Shown one piece after another: positions 14,786 to 23,510 of a stretch of DNA of 64,000 bases. The notes under the pieces are model-generated. The model did no database searches, was not told the origin of the DNA, and was given only the letters and a program-made list of their open reading frames with translations. This stretch comes from Micromonospora sp. H61 (GTDB lineage Bacteria > Actinomycetota > Actinomycetes > Mycobacteriales > Micromonosporaceae). Where the stretch lies: the NCBI RefSeq assembly GCF_018070325.1, contig NZ_JAGPXY010000022.1, positions 30,007-94,006 on the forward strand. Reading direction: 5' to 3'. Position 1 is the stretch's first letter. Each line of letters begins with the position of its first letter. The position numbers and the translations under genes are program-made.

Positions 14786-16909
14786 GTGCGGATGTCCGGA
14801 CGAGGCGGCAAGGCCACGCTGATCGCGGTGGCGGTCGTGCTGGCCTGGTTGGTGATCGGCGGCGTGTCCGGCCCGTACGCGGGGCGCCTCAGCGAGGTCG
14901 CCACCAACGACAACGCCGCCTTCCTGCCCACCGACGCCGAGGCGACCCGTGCCCAGGACCTCGCCGGCGAATTCGTCGACCGGCAGACCATCCCGGCTCT
15001 GGTCGTCTACGAGCGGCCCTCCGGGATCACCGACGCGGACCGGCAACGGGTCAGCGCCGACGCCGCCCGGTTCGCCCAGATACCCGGCGTGGTCACCCCA
15101 CTGCCCCCGCCCATCCCGAGCGACGACGGCCAGGCACTCCAGGTCGTCGTACCGGTGGACGACGCCCAGGGCGAGGAGATCGGCACTGTCGTCGAGCGAC
15201 TGCGCGACATCACCGGCGGTGACCGCGACGGCCTCACCGTTGACGTCTCCGGCCCGGCCGGTCTGCTCGCCGACCTGATCGAGGTCTTCTCCGCCATCGA
15301 CGGACCACTGCTGCTGGTCACCCTGGTCGTGGTGCTGGTCATCCTGCTGATCGTCTACCGCAGCCCGGTCCTCTGGATCTTCCCGCTGCTCGCCGCCGGG
15401 ATGTCGTACGCCCTCGCCTCGGTCTTCGTCTACCTGCTCGCCGACGCCGACGTGGTCAAGCTCAACGGGCAGGCCCAGGGCATCCTCACCGTGCTGGTCT
15501 TCGGCGCCGGCACCGACTACGCGTTGCTGCTGATCGCCCGCTACCGGGAGGAGCTGCACCGGCACGACGGCCCATGGGACGCCATGAAGACCGCCTGGAA
15601 GGGCGCCGCGCCAGCCATCATCGCGTCCGGCGGCACCGTCATCGTCAGCCTGCTCTGCCTGCTGCTGTCCAGCCTCAACTCCAACCGGGCACTCGGCCCG
15701 GTCGCCGCCATCGGCATCGCCGCCACCCTGCTGGTGATGCTCACCTTCCTACCCGCGCTGCTGGTGCTCGGCGGACGGTGGGCGTTCTGGCCCCGACGGC
15801 CCCGAGCAGACCAGGCCGACCCGCGCGCCGAACACGGCATCTGGAGCCGGGTCGCCGGCTTCGTGGCCCGGCACGCCCGCCCGATCTGGCTGACCACCGC
15901 AGTCGTGCTGGCCCTGCTGACGCTCGGCCTCACCCAGCTCGGCGCCACCACGCTCGGCCAGTCCGACCTGTTCACCCAGCGCACCGACTCGGTCGACGGC
16001 CAGGAGGTGATCTCCCGGCACTACCCGGCCGGCACCGGCAGCCCGGCCACCATCTTCACCACCGAGCAGACCGCCCGACAGGTCGCCCAGGTGGCGAAGG
16101 ACGTGCCCGGGGTCGCCGACGTCCGCCCCCTTCCGGCCGGCCCGCAGACCGGCCCACCCGAGGAGAACGCCGCCCCGAAGGTCGTCGACGGGCGGGTGCA
16201 ACTGGAGGCGACCCTGGCCGACCCACCCGACAGCGACGGCGCCGAGCGGACCATCCGCGAGCTGCGGGTGGCCGTACACCAGGTGCCCGACGCCGACGCG
16301 GTGGTCGGCGGCTTCACCGCGATCAACGTGGACACCTCGGACGCCGCGAAGCGCGACCAGAACGTCATCATCCCGGTGGTGCTGGTGGTCATCGCTGTCA
16401 TCCTGGCCCTGCTGCTGCGCGCGCTGCTCGCCCCGCTGCTGCTGATCGCCACAGTGCTGCTCAGCTTCGCGGCGACCCTCGGCCTCTGCGCGCTGCTGTT
16501 CCGCCACGTCTTCGACTTCCCCGGCGTGGACTCGTCGTTCCCGCTGTTCGCGTTCGTCTTCCTGGTCGCGCTCGGCATCGACTACAACATCTTCCTGATG
16601 AGCCGCGTCCGCGAGGAGTCGGTCAAGCGCGGCACCCGCGCCGGAGTGCTCGCCGGCCTCGCCGTCACCGGCGGGGTGATCACCTCCGCCGGAATCGTGC
16701 TCGCCGCGACGTTCTCCGCCCTCGCCGTCCTGCCACTGGTGGTGCTCGTCGAGTTGGGTACGGCGGTCGCGATCGGGGTACTGATCGACACCATCATCGT
16801 CCGGTCGCTGCTGGTGCCCGCACTCGCGTACGACATCGGGCCGAAGATCTGGTGGCCGGGCCGGTTGTCCCGGGCGAACGGTGAGCGGGAGGCGCGCGGT
16901 GCTGGCTGA
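14786..16909 (+). CDS. MMPL/RND family transporter
   Basis: A 707-residue membrane transporter with two repeats, each having one leading helix, an extracytoplasmic domain and a block of five helices (helix clusters near residues 165-330 and 530-690). The conserved GAGTDYALLLIARYREEL and the matching ALGIDYNIFLMSRVREES mark the proton-relay regions of MMPL proteins. These export lipids, siderophores or drugs; the substrate is unknown. The start is taken as GTG 14786, with ATG 14792 as alternative. The gene overlaps the FAD oxidoreductase, suggesting co-expression. Confidence 0.85.
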   Translation: MRMSGRGGKATLIAVAVVLAWLVIGGVSGPYAGRLSEVATNDNAAFLPTDAEATRAQDLAGEFVDRQTIPALVVYERPSGITDADRQRVSADAARFAQIPGVVTPLPPPIPSDDGQALQVVVPVDDAQGEEIGTVVERLRDITGGDRDGLTVDVSGPAGLLADLIEVFSAIDGPLLLVTLVVVLVILLIVYRSPVLWIFPLLAAGMSYALASVFVYLLADADVVKLNGQAQGILTVLVFGAGTDYALLLIARYREELHRHDGPWDAMKTAWKGAAPAIIASGGTVIVSLLCLLLSSLNSNRALGPVAAIGIAATLLVMLTFLPALLVLGGRWAFWPRRPRADQADPRAEHGIWSRVAGFVARHARPIWLTTAVVLALLTLGLTQLGATTLGQSDLFTQRTDSVDGQEVISRHYPAGTGSPATIFTTEQTARQVAQVAKDVPGVADVRPLPAGPQTGPPEENAAPKVVDGRVQLEATLADPPDSDGAERTIRELRVAVHQVPDADAVVGGFTAINVDTSDAAKRDQNVIIPVVLVVIAVILALLLRALLAPLLLIATVLLSFAATLGLCALLFRHVFDFPGVDSSFPLFAFVFLVALGIDYNIFLMSRVREESVKRGTRAGVLAGLAVTGGVITSAGIVLAATFSALAVLPLVVLVELGTAVAIGVLIDTIIVRSLLVPALAYDIGPKIWWPGRLSRANGEREARGAG

Positions 16910-18137
16910 AACCGATGTGGTCATCGTCGGCGGCGGCCTGGCCGGCCTCGCCGCCGCCCGCCGGCTGCACCGCGCCGGCGTGCCCTGGCTGCTGGTGGAG
17001 GCCGAGGGCCGGCTCGGCGGCCGGGTCGCCACCGACGTGGTCGACGGTCACCTCATCGACCGGGGCTTCCAGGTGCTCAACACCGCCTACCCCCGGCTCG
17101 GCACGCTGCTCGACACCGACCAGCTCAACCTCGGCCACTTCACCTCCGGCGTGCTGGTCCGCAAGGGCGACAAGCTGCTGCGCCTGGTCAACCCGCTGCG
17201 CGAACCGACCGGCGGTCCCGGCACCGCGCTCGCCGGGGTCGGCTCCCTGCTCGACCGGCTGCGCTTCGCCGCGCTCGCCACCGGGTGCGCCACCCTCCCC
17301 GCGTCCCGGCTGCTCGACGCGCCGGAGACCAGCACCGAGACGGCGCTGCGCCGCGCCGGCCTCTCCGACGCCATCATCGAGGAACTGCTGCGACCGTTCC
17401 TGTCCGGTGTGTTCATCGACCGGGAACTCTCCACCTCAAGTCACGTGCTGGCGATGGTGCTGCGCTCCTTCGCCCGCGGCCGGATCGGCCTGCCCGCCGA
17501 AGGGATGGCCGCGCTGCCCCGGGCCATCGCCGCGCCGCTGCCGGCCGACCTGCTCGACCTGGACACCCCGGTAGCCGAGGTCACCCCGGGCCGGGTCCGC
17601 ACCCAGGCCGGCGACATCCGCTGCCGGGCCGTCGTGGTCGCCGTCGACCCGCCCGCCGCGGCCGCGCTGCTGCCGGCCCTGGCGACGGTACGCATGCACA
17701 GCTACACCACCTACTACCACAGCGCTCCCGAGCCGCCGCTCACCGAACCGATCCTGCTCGTCGACGGCGACCGACGCGAACTCGTCGCCAACACCGTGGT
17801 GCTCAGCAACGCCGCCGCGACGTACGCGCCCACCGGACGGCACCTGATCGCCACCTCGGTGGTCGGCCCCACGGCCCCACCCGAGCCGACCATCCGGGCC
17901 GAGTTGACCCGGCTGTACGGCCGCTCCACCGCCGACTGGACCCACCTCACCACGGTGGCCATCCCCGAGGCGCTACCCGCCGCGCCACCGCCACAGGGAC
18001 GGCTGCGCAAGCCGGTGGCGCTGGGGGAGGGCCTGTTCGTGGCCGGTGACCACCGCGACAGCCCATCGATCCAGGGCGCTCTCACCAGCGGCTGGCGCGC
18101 CGCCGGCGCCGTACTGGACGAGCTGCGCGCCGGCTGA
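16899..18137 (+). CDS. FAD-dependent amine-oxidase/phytoene-desaturase-like oxidoreductase
   Basis: About 412 residues. The N-terminal dinucleotide-binding motif VVIVGGGLAGLAAARRLHRAG, the downstream EAEGRLGGRV and the C-terminal FAD-contact segment GLFVAGDHRDSPSIQGALTSGWRAA are typical of the flavin amine oxidase/protoporphyrinogen oxidase/desaturase group. Substrate unknown. GTG 16899 was chosen because GGGAGG lies 7 bp upstream; GTG 16881 is possible. The start lies inside the MMPL gene, so the pair is probably an operon, perhaps making and exporting a lipid or isoprenoid (inference). Confidence 0.8.
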   Translation: MLAETDVVIVGGGLAGLAAARRLHRAGVPWLLVEAEGRLGGRVATDVVDGHLIDRGFQVLNTAYPRLGTLLDTDQLNLGHFTSGVLVRKGDKLLRLVNPLREPTGGPGTALAGVGSLLDRLRFAALATGCATLPASRLLDAPETSTETALRRAGLSDAIIEELLRPFLSGVFIDRELSTSSHVLAMVLRSFARGRIGLPAEGMAALPRAIAAPLPADLLDLDTPVAEVTPGRVRTQAGDIRCRAVVVAVDPPAAAALLPALATVRMHSYTTYYHSAPEPPLTEPILLVDGDRRELVANTVVLSNAAATYAPTGRHLIATSVVGPTAPPEPTIRAELTRLYGRSTADWTHLTTVAIPEALPAAPPPQGRLRKPVALGEGLFVAGDHRDSPSIQGALTSGWRAAGAVLDELRAG

Positions 18138-18244
18138 CAGGCGTACCCGAGCACGCTGTTATATTCCTGTTGCCCATCGTGCTGGCGCAGGCGCAGGCGT
18201 GGGCGCCGGCCGGCTCGGTGCTGGCTGCTGACCGCCGAGCGGGA

Positions 18245-18250
18245 TAAGAT
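18245..18250 (+). promoter_or_regulatory. -10 box TAAGAT of the tRNA promoter
   Basis: TAAGAT lies 14 bp before the first tRNA base at 18265. No clear -35 at standard spacing was found. Confidence 0.5.
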
Positions 18251-18264
18251 CCGGCGCGGTGTTC

Positions 18265-18341
18265 GGGGCGGTAGCTCAGCCGGTTAGAGCAGGGGACTCA
18301 TAATCCCTCGGTCGCGGGTTCGAGTCCCGCCCGCCCCACCA
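18265..18341 (+). tRNA. tRNA with CAT anticodon (Met, or Ile2)
   Basis: Acceptor GGGGCGG/CCGCCCC, D arm GCTCAGCCGGTTAGAGC, anticodon stem GGGGA/TCCCT with loop CTCATAA, T arm GCGGG TTCGAGT CCCGC, and an encoded CCA at 18339-18341. The CAT anticodon would make it elongator Met; but the arm pattern, including CTCGGTCG after the anticodon stem, is close to E. coli tRNA-Ile2, in which C34 is modified to lysidine by TilS. The two cannot be separated by eye. Confidence 0.9.
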
Positions 18342-18450
18342 ACTTCCTGACCTCTGGCTCTTGACTGAGCTGCGATCGCCATGGGATCCGTTGACCGAGG
18401 GATCGAGCCCTTCCAGGGCAGCGAGGCGCTGATGCATGCATAATGAATGC

Positions 18451-18705
18451 ATGGTTGCTATCCAGATTCGGGACGTCCCGGAAGAAGTACGAGACGCCTT
18501 GGCTGCCCAGGCCAAGGCGCGCGGGCAGTCCCTTCAGGCGTACCTGCTGGAGTTGGTGGAGACGCAGGCTCGACGTCTGCGCAACACGGCGACCCTCGAT
18601 CGCTTCGCCGGCCGGTCTGATGGCACTCGCGCCCTTCCGGGGGAAAGTGCCGCCGAGCTGGCAGACCAGCGGGAGCAGCGGGGGCCGTGGGGTAGCGCCG
18701 CATGA
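18451..18705 (+). CDS. FitA/VapB-type ribbon-helix-helix antitoxin
   Basis: An 84-residue antitoxin. The N-terminal MVAIQIRDVPEEVRDALAAQ, followed by RGQSLQAYLLELVE, is the FitA-type ribbon-helix-helix; the C-terminal GESAAELADQREQRGPW is the usual toxin-wrapping tail. ATG 18451 is preferred over 18436 because the conserved beta strand starts there; a CATAAT -10-like box at 18438-18443 suggests a leaderless mRNA. ATGCAT repeats around the start could be the autoregulatory operator. It overlaps the toxin by ATGA and lies 110 bp after a tRNA. Confidence 0.85.
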   Translation: MVAIQIRDVPEEVRDALAAQAKARGQSLQAYLLELVETQARRLRNTATLDRFAGRSDGTRALPGESAAELADQREQRGPWGSAA

Positions 18706-19103
18706 TTGTCGTGGACGCCTCAGTCCTGGCTGATGCGTTGGTCGACGACGGGCCGGTAGGCGACGCGGCGCGGGCGGAACTGACCGGAGATCCGCACTGG
18801 GCGGCGCCAGGCCATCTTCTGGTGGAAGTCATGTCGGTGATCAGGGGCAAGGTCCTCGGTGGCAAGCTCGGCCCTGCCCGCGCTCAAGAGGCCGTCGACG
18901 CTCTGCCCTCACTGGTCATCGACGAGGTTGAAATCTCGGGTTTGCTCGACCGAATGTGGCAGTTGCGGAGCAATGTTACGGCGTACGACGCAGCCTATGT
19001 CGCGGCGGCGGAGTTGATGACCTGTCCACTTGTGACCGGAGATGGTCGGCTCGCCAAGGCCAGCGGTGTCCGCTGCGAAATCCGACTACTTGCACCGTCC
19101 TGA
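18702..19103 (+). CDS. VapC-type PIN domain toxin
   Basis: A 133-residue PIN ribonuclease. The acidic site is complete: MIVVDASVLADAL (Asp), HLLVEVMSVIR (Glu), NVTAYDAAYVAAAE (Asp) and LVTGDGRLAKA (Asp). VapC toxins cleave tRNA or rRNA and are held inactive by the cognate VapB/FitA protein. It is translationally coupled to the antitoxin gene. Confidence 0.9.
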   Translation: MIVVDASVLADALVDDGPVGDAARAELTGDPHWAAPGHLLVEVMSVIRGKVLGGKLGPARAQEAVDALPSLVIDEVEISGLLDRMWQLRSNVTAYDAAYVAAAELMTCPLVTGDGRLAKASGVRCEIRLLAPS

Positions 19104-19222
19104 CGACGGCTGCCACGGATCATCGGCCCGTGCCTGGACGCGGTGGTACGAGAACGCCACAGTGTCGCCGAGGTCGCGTACGAGCGTTGCCTTGCCTCCG
19201 AGGGGTAACGGAGAGAGGGCTG

Positions 19223-19462
19223 ATGGGCGACTTCCATGACTGGAACGACATCCGCGCAGAGCTACACGACGGGGACAACGACGCGCTCGATGTGGAACGT
19301 GCCCGTACCGAGGCGTGGGTCAGCGCGTTTCACCTCGCTGAGGAGCGTAAGCGTCTCGGTCCGCCCCAGCAGTAGGTGGCCGAACTGATGGGGTCACACC
19401 CGCCAGGTGGGTCAGATCGAGAACGGCGATCTTGAGGCTAACGAGATGGCGCCCGACTCTGA
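19223..19462 (+). pseudogene. Decayed XRE/HigA-type helix-turn-helix gene
   Basis: An intact start (ATG 19223, GAGAGAGG upstream) opens a 50-codon frame (MGDFHDWNDIRAEL ... EERKRLGPPQQ) ending in TAG at 19373-19375. The homologous helix-turn-helix continues past the stop: VAELMG in the same frame, then VTPAR and QIENGDLEANEMA in shifted frames. Such proteins normally read RKRLGLTQ..VAELMGVTPARVSQIENG. One nonsense change and at least two small indels have therefore broken it. The family is the antitoxin half of HigBA-like modules; no toxin partner survives nearby. Confidence 0.75.
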
Positions 19463-19575
19463 GCCGGGTATGCAGGAGCGAGCCTGGACGAGTAAGTCCT
19501 AACCTGGCTGGGGCCGTGGGTGCAGCCGGCGGTCGGCGGTGATCGTCGGTCGCCTCCGTCGGGGGCGGACACGTA

Positions 19576-19627
19576 TTGAGCGGTATACCTCAGAGGTATG
19601 AATATGACTTTGAGGTATACCGCTCAA
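19576..19627. repeat. Perfect 17-bp inverted repeat, 18-bp spacer
   Basis: TTGAGCGGTATACCTCA (19576-19592) is matched exactly inverted at 19611-19627. The second arm overlaps the start of a 33-codon frame (ATG 19604). It is much more AT-rich than its surroundings. It could be an operator, an element end or a terminator. Confidence 0.75.
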
Positions 19628-19705
19628 CAGCACATCGACATGCCGGGTCAGCCAACGCGCATGCTGGAGGTTGGGCGTAAGCGATCAGGGCGTCAGATCG
19701 CTTAA
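19604..19705 (+). CDS. Possible 33-residue peptide between two palindromes
   Basis: A short frame, MTLRYTAQQHIDM to SGRQIA, whose start lies inside the 19576-19627 palindrome and whose stop lies in a 9-bp-stem hairpin (19678-19704). No ribosome site is obvious and the family is not recognised. It may be a real small gene, the start of a truncated one, or chance. Confidence 0.25.
   Translation: MTLRYTAQQHIDMPGQPTRMLEVGRKRSGRQIA
19678..19704 (+). terminator. Hairpin at the end of the mini-ORF
   Basis: TAAGCGATC (19678-19686) and GATCGCTTA (19696-19704) form a perfect 9-bp stem with a 9-nt loop, overlapping the TAA of the 33-codon frame. Confidence 0.5.
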
Positions 19706-19762
19706 CCTCAGCCACATCGAACGACACCCGCGTCCGACCACACCGGGGCGCAGAATCACGAC

Positions 19763-20413
19763 ATGCCTCGATTTATGCCCGCTTCATCGCGCTCCGGGCC
19801 GGGAGCTACGCAGCTCCGCGAAGCGAAGGGCCTGACCGGTGAGGGAGTGGCGGAGACCGTCGCCTGCTCACCGTCTCGATCGCGTACGGCGTCCAGATCG
19901 ATGAGGAGCCGGGAACCTCGCTGCTCGATCAGGCGTGCGGTCCGCGGGAGGACGGCTGGTGGTAGCGGCTTGGTAGCAAGTACGCCACCTACATCGCGTA
20001 CGAGATCGAGGCCGTGGAACTCAAGAACTTCGAGCCGATGCTCGTGCCCGGTCTACTGCAGACCGAGAGCTATGCCCGCGAGGTCAACGTCATCGGCCGG
20101 GAGACCGACCAGGAGACCATCGACCAGCGGGTTTCCGCCCGGATGACCCGACAGGAGGCCGAACGTGACGATCCAGGTGCTGCGCTTCGAGGCCGGCGCT
20201 CACCTGGCGGACAGCAGCGGCTTCGCCCTGCTCAGCTTCGAGCGGGACGAGCCGCCACTGGGCTACATCGAAACCCTGGCTGGCGAGCTGTTCCTTGAGT
20301 CGAGCCGCGACCTGGCGCGGCTGTCGGCGGCGTACGACAATCTGAAGACGCTGGCGCGGTCACCTGTCGAGTCGATCAGGTTCATCAAGGAGCTGAGCAA
20401 GCATGGAACGTAA
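19763..20413 (+). pseudogene. Decayed XRE HTH / DUF5753 regulator
   Basis: Pieces of one DUF5753 regulator occur in different frames. QLREAKGLTGEGVAETVACSPS (from ATG 19763) is the helix-turn-helix start; the frame is lost at the recognition helix. YIAYEIEAVELKNFEPMLVP and GLLQTESYAREVN (19993-20160) form the first part of DUF5753. TIQVLRFEAGAHLADSSG to the stop at 20411-20413 is its end, in another frame and with the middle of the domain deleted. Intact homologues are about 270-290 residues. The end overlaps the start of an intact DUF397 gene, the usual partner. Confidence 0.8.
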
Positions 20414-20591
20414 CGCCTGGCGCAAATCGAGCCGTTCCGGCAGCAACGGCCAGTGCGTGGAGGTGCGCGACCGGCGCGTCCAGGTCGACGTCCGCGACTC
20501 CAAGGCGCCCGATGCCGGGACGCTGAGCTTCGCGCCCGCCGCCTGGGACGCGTTCGTCGACACGATCAAAACGAACGCCGGCCGCCCCTGA
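20403..20591 (+). CDS. DUF397 protein
   Basis: A 62-residue DUF397 protein with the hallmark AWRKSSRSGSNGQCVEV and VRDSKAPDAGTLSF segments and a closing WDAFVDTIK. Such proteins are encoded beside XRE/DUF5753 regulators in actinobacteria and may act with them like an antitoxin or anti-regulator pair. Here the partner upstream is broken, so this small gene is an orphan. Length is complete for the family. Confidence 0.85.
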   Translation: MERNAWRKSSRSGSNGQCVEVRDRRVQVDVRDSKAPDAGTLSFAPAAWDAFVDTIKTNAGRP

Positions 20592-20989
20592 GTGGGAGGG
20601 GAGGGCATTGACGGCTGCCGTAGACAGGATGGTGCCGCCAGCCTCTCCGGCTGGGCTCTGGCCTGCTGGCGATATCGGCCTAGCCACCCGGCAACACTGG
20701 CCGAAGGCAGGCCTCACGTCTTAGCTGGGCTTGATGGCGTGCGAACTGCACGAGCAGCTGAATCAGCCGGTGGGCATCGCCGAGGTCAGTGGCCTGGAAG
20801 GCGACGTCCGACCGCCGTCGACGCGGGCCACACCCGGCGCCAGAACGTCGAGGTCGACCATGTAGGGCCGTACAGATCGACCTCGACGTCTAACCGCCCG
20901 GCCATCTTCGCCGGGGACCGATGCGTGACGGGTGATCGCATCGACGGCACCGTGGCGCGGCCGCGTTGGCTCACGTCTCTGGCTCCTAC
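20592..20989. other. 398-bp stretch without a recognised gene
   Basis: Lies between the DUF397 gene and the convergent EAL gene. No frame has a recognisable domain or plausible ribosome site, and no strong hairpin was seen. Probably decayed DNA of the accessory region. Confidence 0.6.
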
Positions 20990-22903
20990 TCAGCCCATGG
21001 CGGTCTGCTGCGGCGGGAGCCGCAGTTCGAGTTCGATCGTCCGCACCGGCTTCTCGGGGCTCACCGCGATAGGTTCGGGTCGTCCGGTCTTGTAGCCCTG
21101 GGCGAAGTCGACTCCACACCTCTTCAGAAACTCGAGCGTCTCCTCGTCCTGGACATATTCAGCAGCAACACGGATGCCGAGCGTGTGGCACAGCTCCACC
21201 AGCTTCGAGACGACGGCCTGGTCGGCAGGCGACCGGCAGAGATCGACGATGAAAACCCCATCGATCTTGACCAGATCCACCGGAAGGTATTTCAGGTGAG
21301 CGAGGGCGCCGTATCCCGTACCGAAGTCGTCCAACGCGAGGTGGCAGCCGATCTCTCTGATACCCGTTGCGAAGGCGAGGGCCTCGTTGCGGTTCTCGAT
21401 GAGGGTGGTTTCCGTGATTTCGAAGGTCAGGCATTCCGGCTTCACCCCGTGTCGGCGGATCGCCTCCGTCACGTAGGTGAGCAGCCCTGGGTCGGCGAGG
21501 GACTTGCCGGAGATGTTGACCTGATAGTGGGAGGTCTGGGCCCCGCGGCCGATCAGTTCGAGGGCATGGTCGATGACCCACTTGTCCACGGTGAGGATTT
21601 CGCCGACGCGCTCCGCCATGTCGAGGAATGCCCACGGTGCCACGGACTCGCCGGTATCGTTCCGAACCCGCAGAAGGATCTCGTGGCGAGTGACCTCGTT
21701 GAGGCGGAGGTCGACGATGGGCTGGGCGTAGAGGGCGAACCTGTTGGCAGACACTGCCTGTCGTACCTGCGAACGGCATTTGTCTATCCGGTCCCTGGGC
21801 GCCACCGGCTTGTTGAGTACGGTCGTCGGGATGCCGCTGCGGCGCGCGTCGCGGGCTGCGTGTTCGCCGTCGATGAGCAGGTCGAATCCGGTGGCGACGA
21901 CCCCGGTCCCGAAGAGCACCAGACCAGCCCACGTGTTGAGGCGCAAGGTCTTGTGCTGAACGCTGAACAAGTGGCGGCGGAATGTGTCGACGATCCGAGC
22001 CGTCAGCGCCTCCGGAGCTTCCGCGTGCTCTTCCGCCGGAGCGAGGAGTACGCCCCACAGGCCGGGTCCGACCAGACCGCAGGTCACCTCGTCGCCAACG
22101 ATCGTTCGCAGGTGCTGTGCGACCTCTGCCGTCAGCTGGTCGTGGTTCTCGTCGGTGAGCGCATCGGGTAGCCGGGTGGTGGGTTCGGTTGCTACGACGA
22201 TGAGTGCACCGCCGGTGGTGCGGCGGGCTCGGTCGACCTCGTCGGTCAGGTAACTGCGGGTCGGCAGCCCGGTGACAATGTCCAGCGCGGCCAGGTCGGC
22301 ACAGAGCATTTCGTTTCGAGTGGTGAGCCGGCGACGCTCTTGCCGGGCGAGTTCGAGTGCGGTGGCATCTGCGCCGGTGGCGATGATCCCTGATGGTGCG
22401 CCGTCGGTGGTGAGTATCTCGATGTGGCAGTGAACGTGGCGAACGGCGCCACCCGGCTGGATCACCCTGAACGTGACCTCGTCGGGGCGGCGGCGGTCCC
22501 ATGCCGTCCGCACAACCTTGCGAACCGTCCCCACGTCTGCGGGATGAACGAGGTTGGCGAGCCTTTCGGGCGTGAGGCGCAGCGTTCCCGGAGCATGCCC
22601 GAAGATCATCGCCATCTCATCCGACCAGGTGAGGTGCCCGAAACCACCGGACTTCCCTCCACCGGTCGTCCAGGTGACCGTGCCGAGCTTCGCCAGTTGC
22701 GCGGCACGGGCGACCCTGGTCGCCTCATCGACAACCGCGGTCAACGGGTCGACGAGGTCGGCATCGACAATGATCTCGTACCCGTCGACGACGGACAGGT
22801 CGTACTGGCCCTGCGCCGCCCGCGCCACGCGGCGTGCCCGGGCGAGTTCCAGAGGACTGGGTTGGCCTGTCTCGGCCAACGTGAGAATGTCATCGAGGTC
22901 CAC
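20990..22903 (-). CDS. PAS-GGDEF(degenerate)-EAL cyclic-di-GMP phosphodiesterase
   Basis: A 637-residue cytoplasmic protein. A PAS-like domain (about 95-190; FGHLTWSDEMAMIFG) is followed by a GGDEF-like domain (about 205-370) beginning LDIVTGLPTRSYL but reading GPGLWGVLL where the GGDEF signature should be, so it cannot make c-di-GMP. The EAL domain (400-620) keeps HEILLRV for EAL, VNISGKS, FEITE, LALDDFGTGYGAL, LVKIDG, AAEYVQ and GYKTGRP, so the metal and catalytic residues look complete and hydrolysis of c-di-GMP is likely. GTG 22903 follows GGGAGG. The start overlaps the sigma factor gene by 14 bp, indicating one operon. Confidence 0.85.
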   Translation of the reverse strand: MDLDDILTLAETGQPSPLELARARRVARAAQGQYDLSVVDGYEIIVDADLVDPLTAVVDEATRVARAAQLAKLGTVTWTTGGGKSGGFGHLTWSDEMAMIFGHAPGTLRLTPERLANLVHPADVGTVRKVVRTAWDRRRPDEVTFRVIQPGGAVRHVHCHIEILTTDGAPSGIIATGADATALELARQERRRLTTRNEMLCADLAALDIVTGLPTRSYLTDEVDRARRTTGGALIVVATEPTTRLPDALTDENHDQLTAEVAQHLRTIVGDEVTCGLVGPGLWGVLLAPAEEHAEAPEALTARIVDTFRRHLFSVQHKTLRLNTWAGLVLFGTGVVATGFDLLIDGEHAARDARRSGIPTTVLNKPVAPRDRIDKCRSQVRQAVSANRFALYAQPIVDLRLNEVTRHEILLRVRNDTGESVAPWAFLDMAERVGEILTVDKWVIDHALELIGRGAQTSHYQVNISGKSLADPGLLTYVTEAIRRHGVKPECLTFEITETTLIENRNEALAFATGIREIGCHLALDDFGTGYGALAHLKYLPVDLVKIDGVFIVDLCRSPADQAVVSKLVELCHTLGIRVAAEYVQDEETLEFLKRCGVDFAQGYKTGRPEPIAVSPEKPVRTIELELRLPPQQTAMG

Positions 22904-23510
22904 GGCTGCCTCCCTGCCGCCGGCGGCTCTCCGAGTCCGTATAGCCGGCCTCCTCGGCCAGCTCACGCAGGCGCTTCTTGGCAGCGAGCTTGTAGGAGCG
23001 GATGCTGGTTTCGGCCAACCCGAGGATGCGCGCGATCTCCTGGTTGGAGAATCCCTCGCGAGACATCTGGAACACTTCGGCATGCCGCGACGGCAGGTGG
23101 TGCAACCAGGTCCTCAGCGTCTCCTGCGCTTCCCATGCGTCGGCGATGTCCGTGTGCGGTGCCGGGGGCAGATCTTCCGGCGCTACCGCGGCTTCGCGCT
23201 GACGTCGGTGCAGCTCCTTGCGAATCTTGTTTCGAGCCGTGATGATCACCCAGCCGATCGGCTCGGTGTAGGTACGGATCTTGAACCACTGGACCCGCCC
23301 GTGCAGGTACGCCTCGTTGAGAGCGTCCTGAACCACCTCGCGGTCCCAGCACGCCGCCCGGAGAATCCGCTCCACAGTGTGGTAGCTGACCTCGGCGAAA
23401 GCGGCGAACTCCTTGTCGTGCTCTGCTTTGAGGCGCGCGGCCTCCGCCCTGCGCGCCGCTTCACTGTCGACCGGCTCTGGTGTCAGGGCGGCGGTGCCCT
23501 CCACCCCCAT
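22890..23510 (-). CDS. RNA polymerase sigma-70 family (ECF-like) factor
   Basis: A 206-residue sigma factor. Region 2 is represented by VERILRAACWDREVVQDALNEAYL and WFKIRTYTEPIGWVIITARN, and region 4 by LPSRHAEVFQMSREGFSNQEIARILG followed by SIRSYKLAAKKRLREL. No anti-sigma gene is adjacent. It is coupled to the small membrane protein upstream (TGATG) and overlaps the EAL phosphodiesterase downstream, so the three genes form one operon and sigma output may be tied to c-di-GMP (inference). GTG 23513 is an alternative start. Confidence 0.8.
   Translation of the reverse strand: MGVEGTAALTPEPVDSEAARRAEAARLKAEHDKEFAAFAEVSYHTVERILRAACWDREVVQDALNEAYLHGRVQWFKIRTYTEPIGWVIITARNKIRKELHRRQREAAVAPEDLPPAPHTDIADAWEAQETLRTWLHHLPSRHAEVFQMSREGFSNQEIARILGLAETSIRSYKLAAKKRLRELAEEAGYTDSESRRRQGGSRGPR

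Noticed and set aside
18378..18420. ATCCCTCGGTC of the tRNA recurs inverted near 18400, a possible attachment site
   Set aside because: Only 11 bp and in inverted orientation; integration would leave a direct repeat of the tRNA end.
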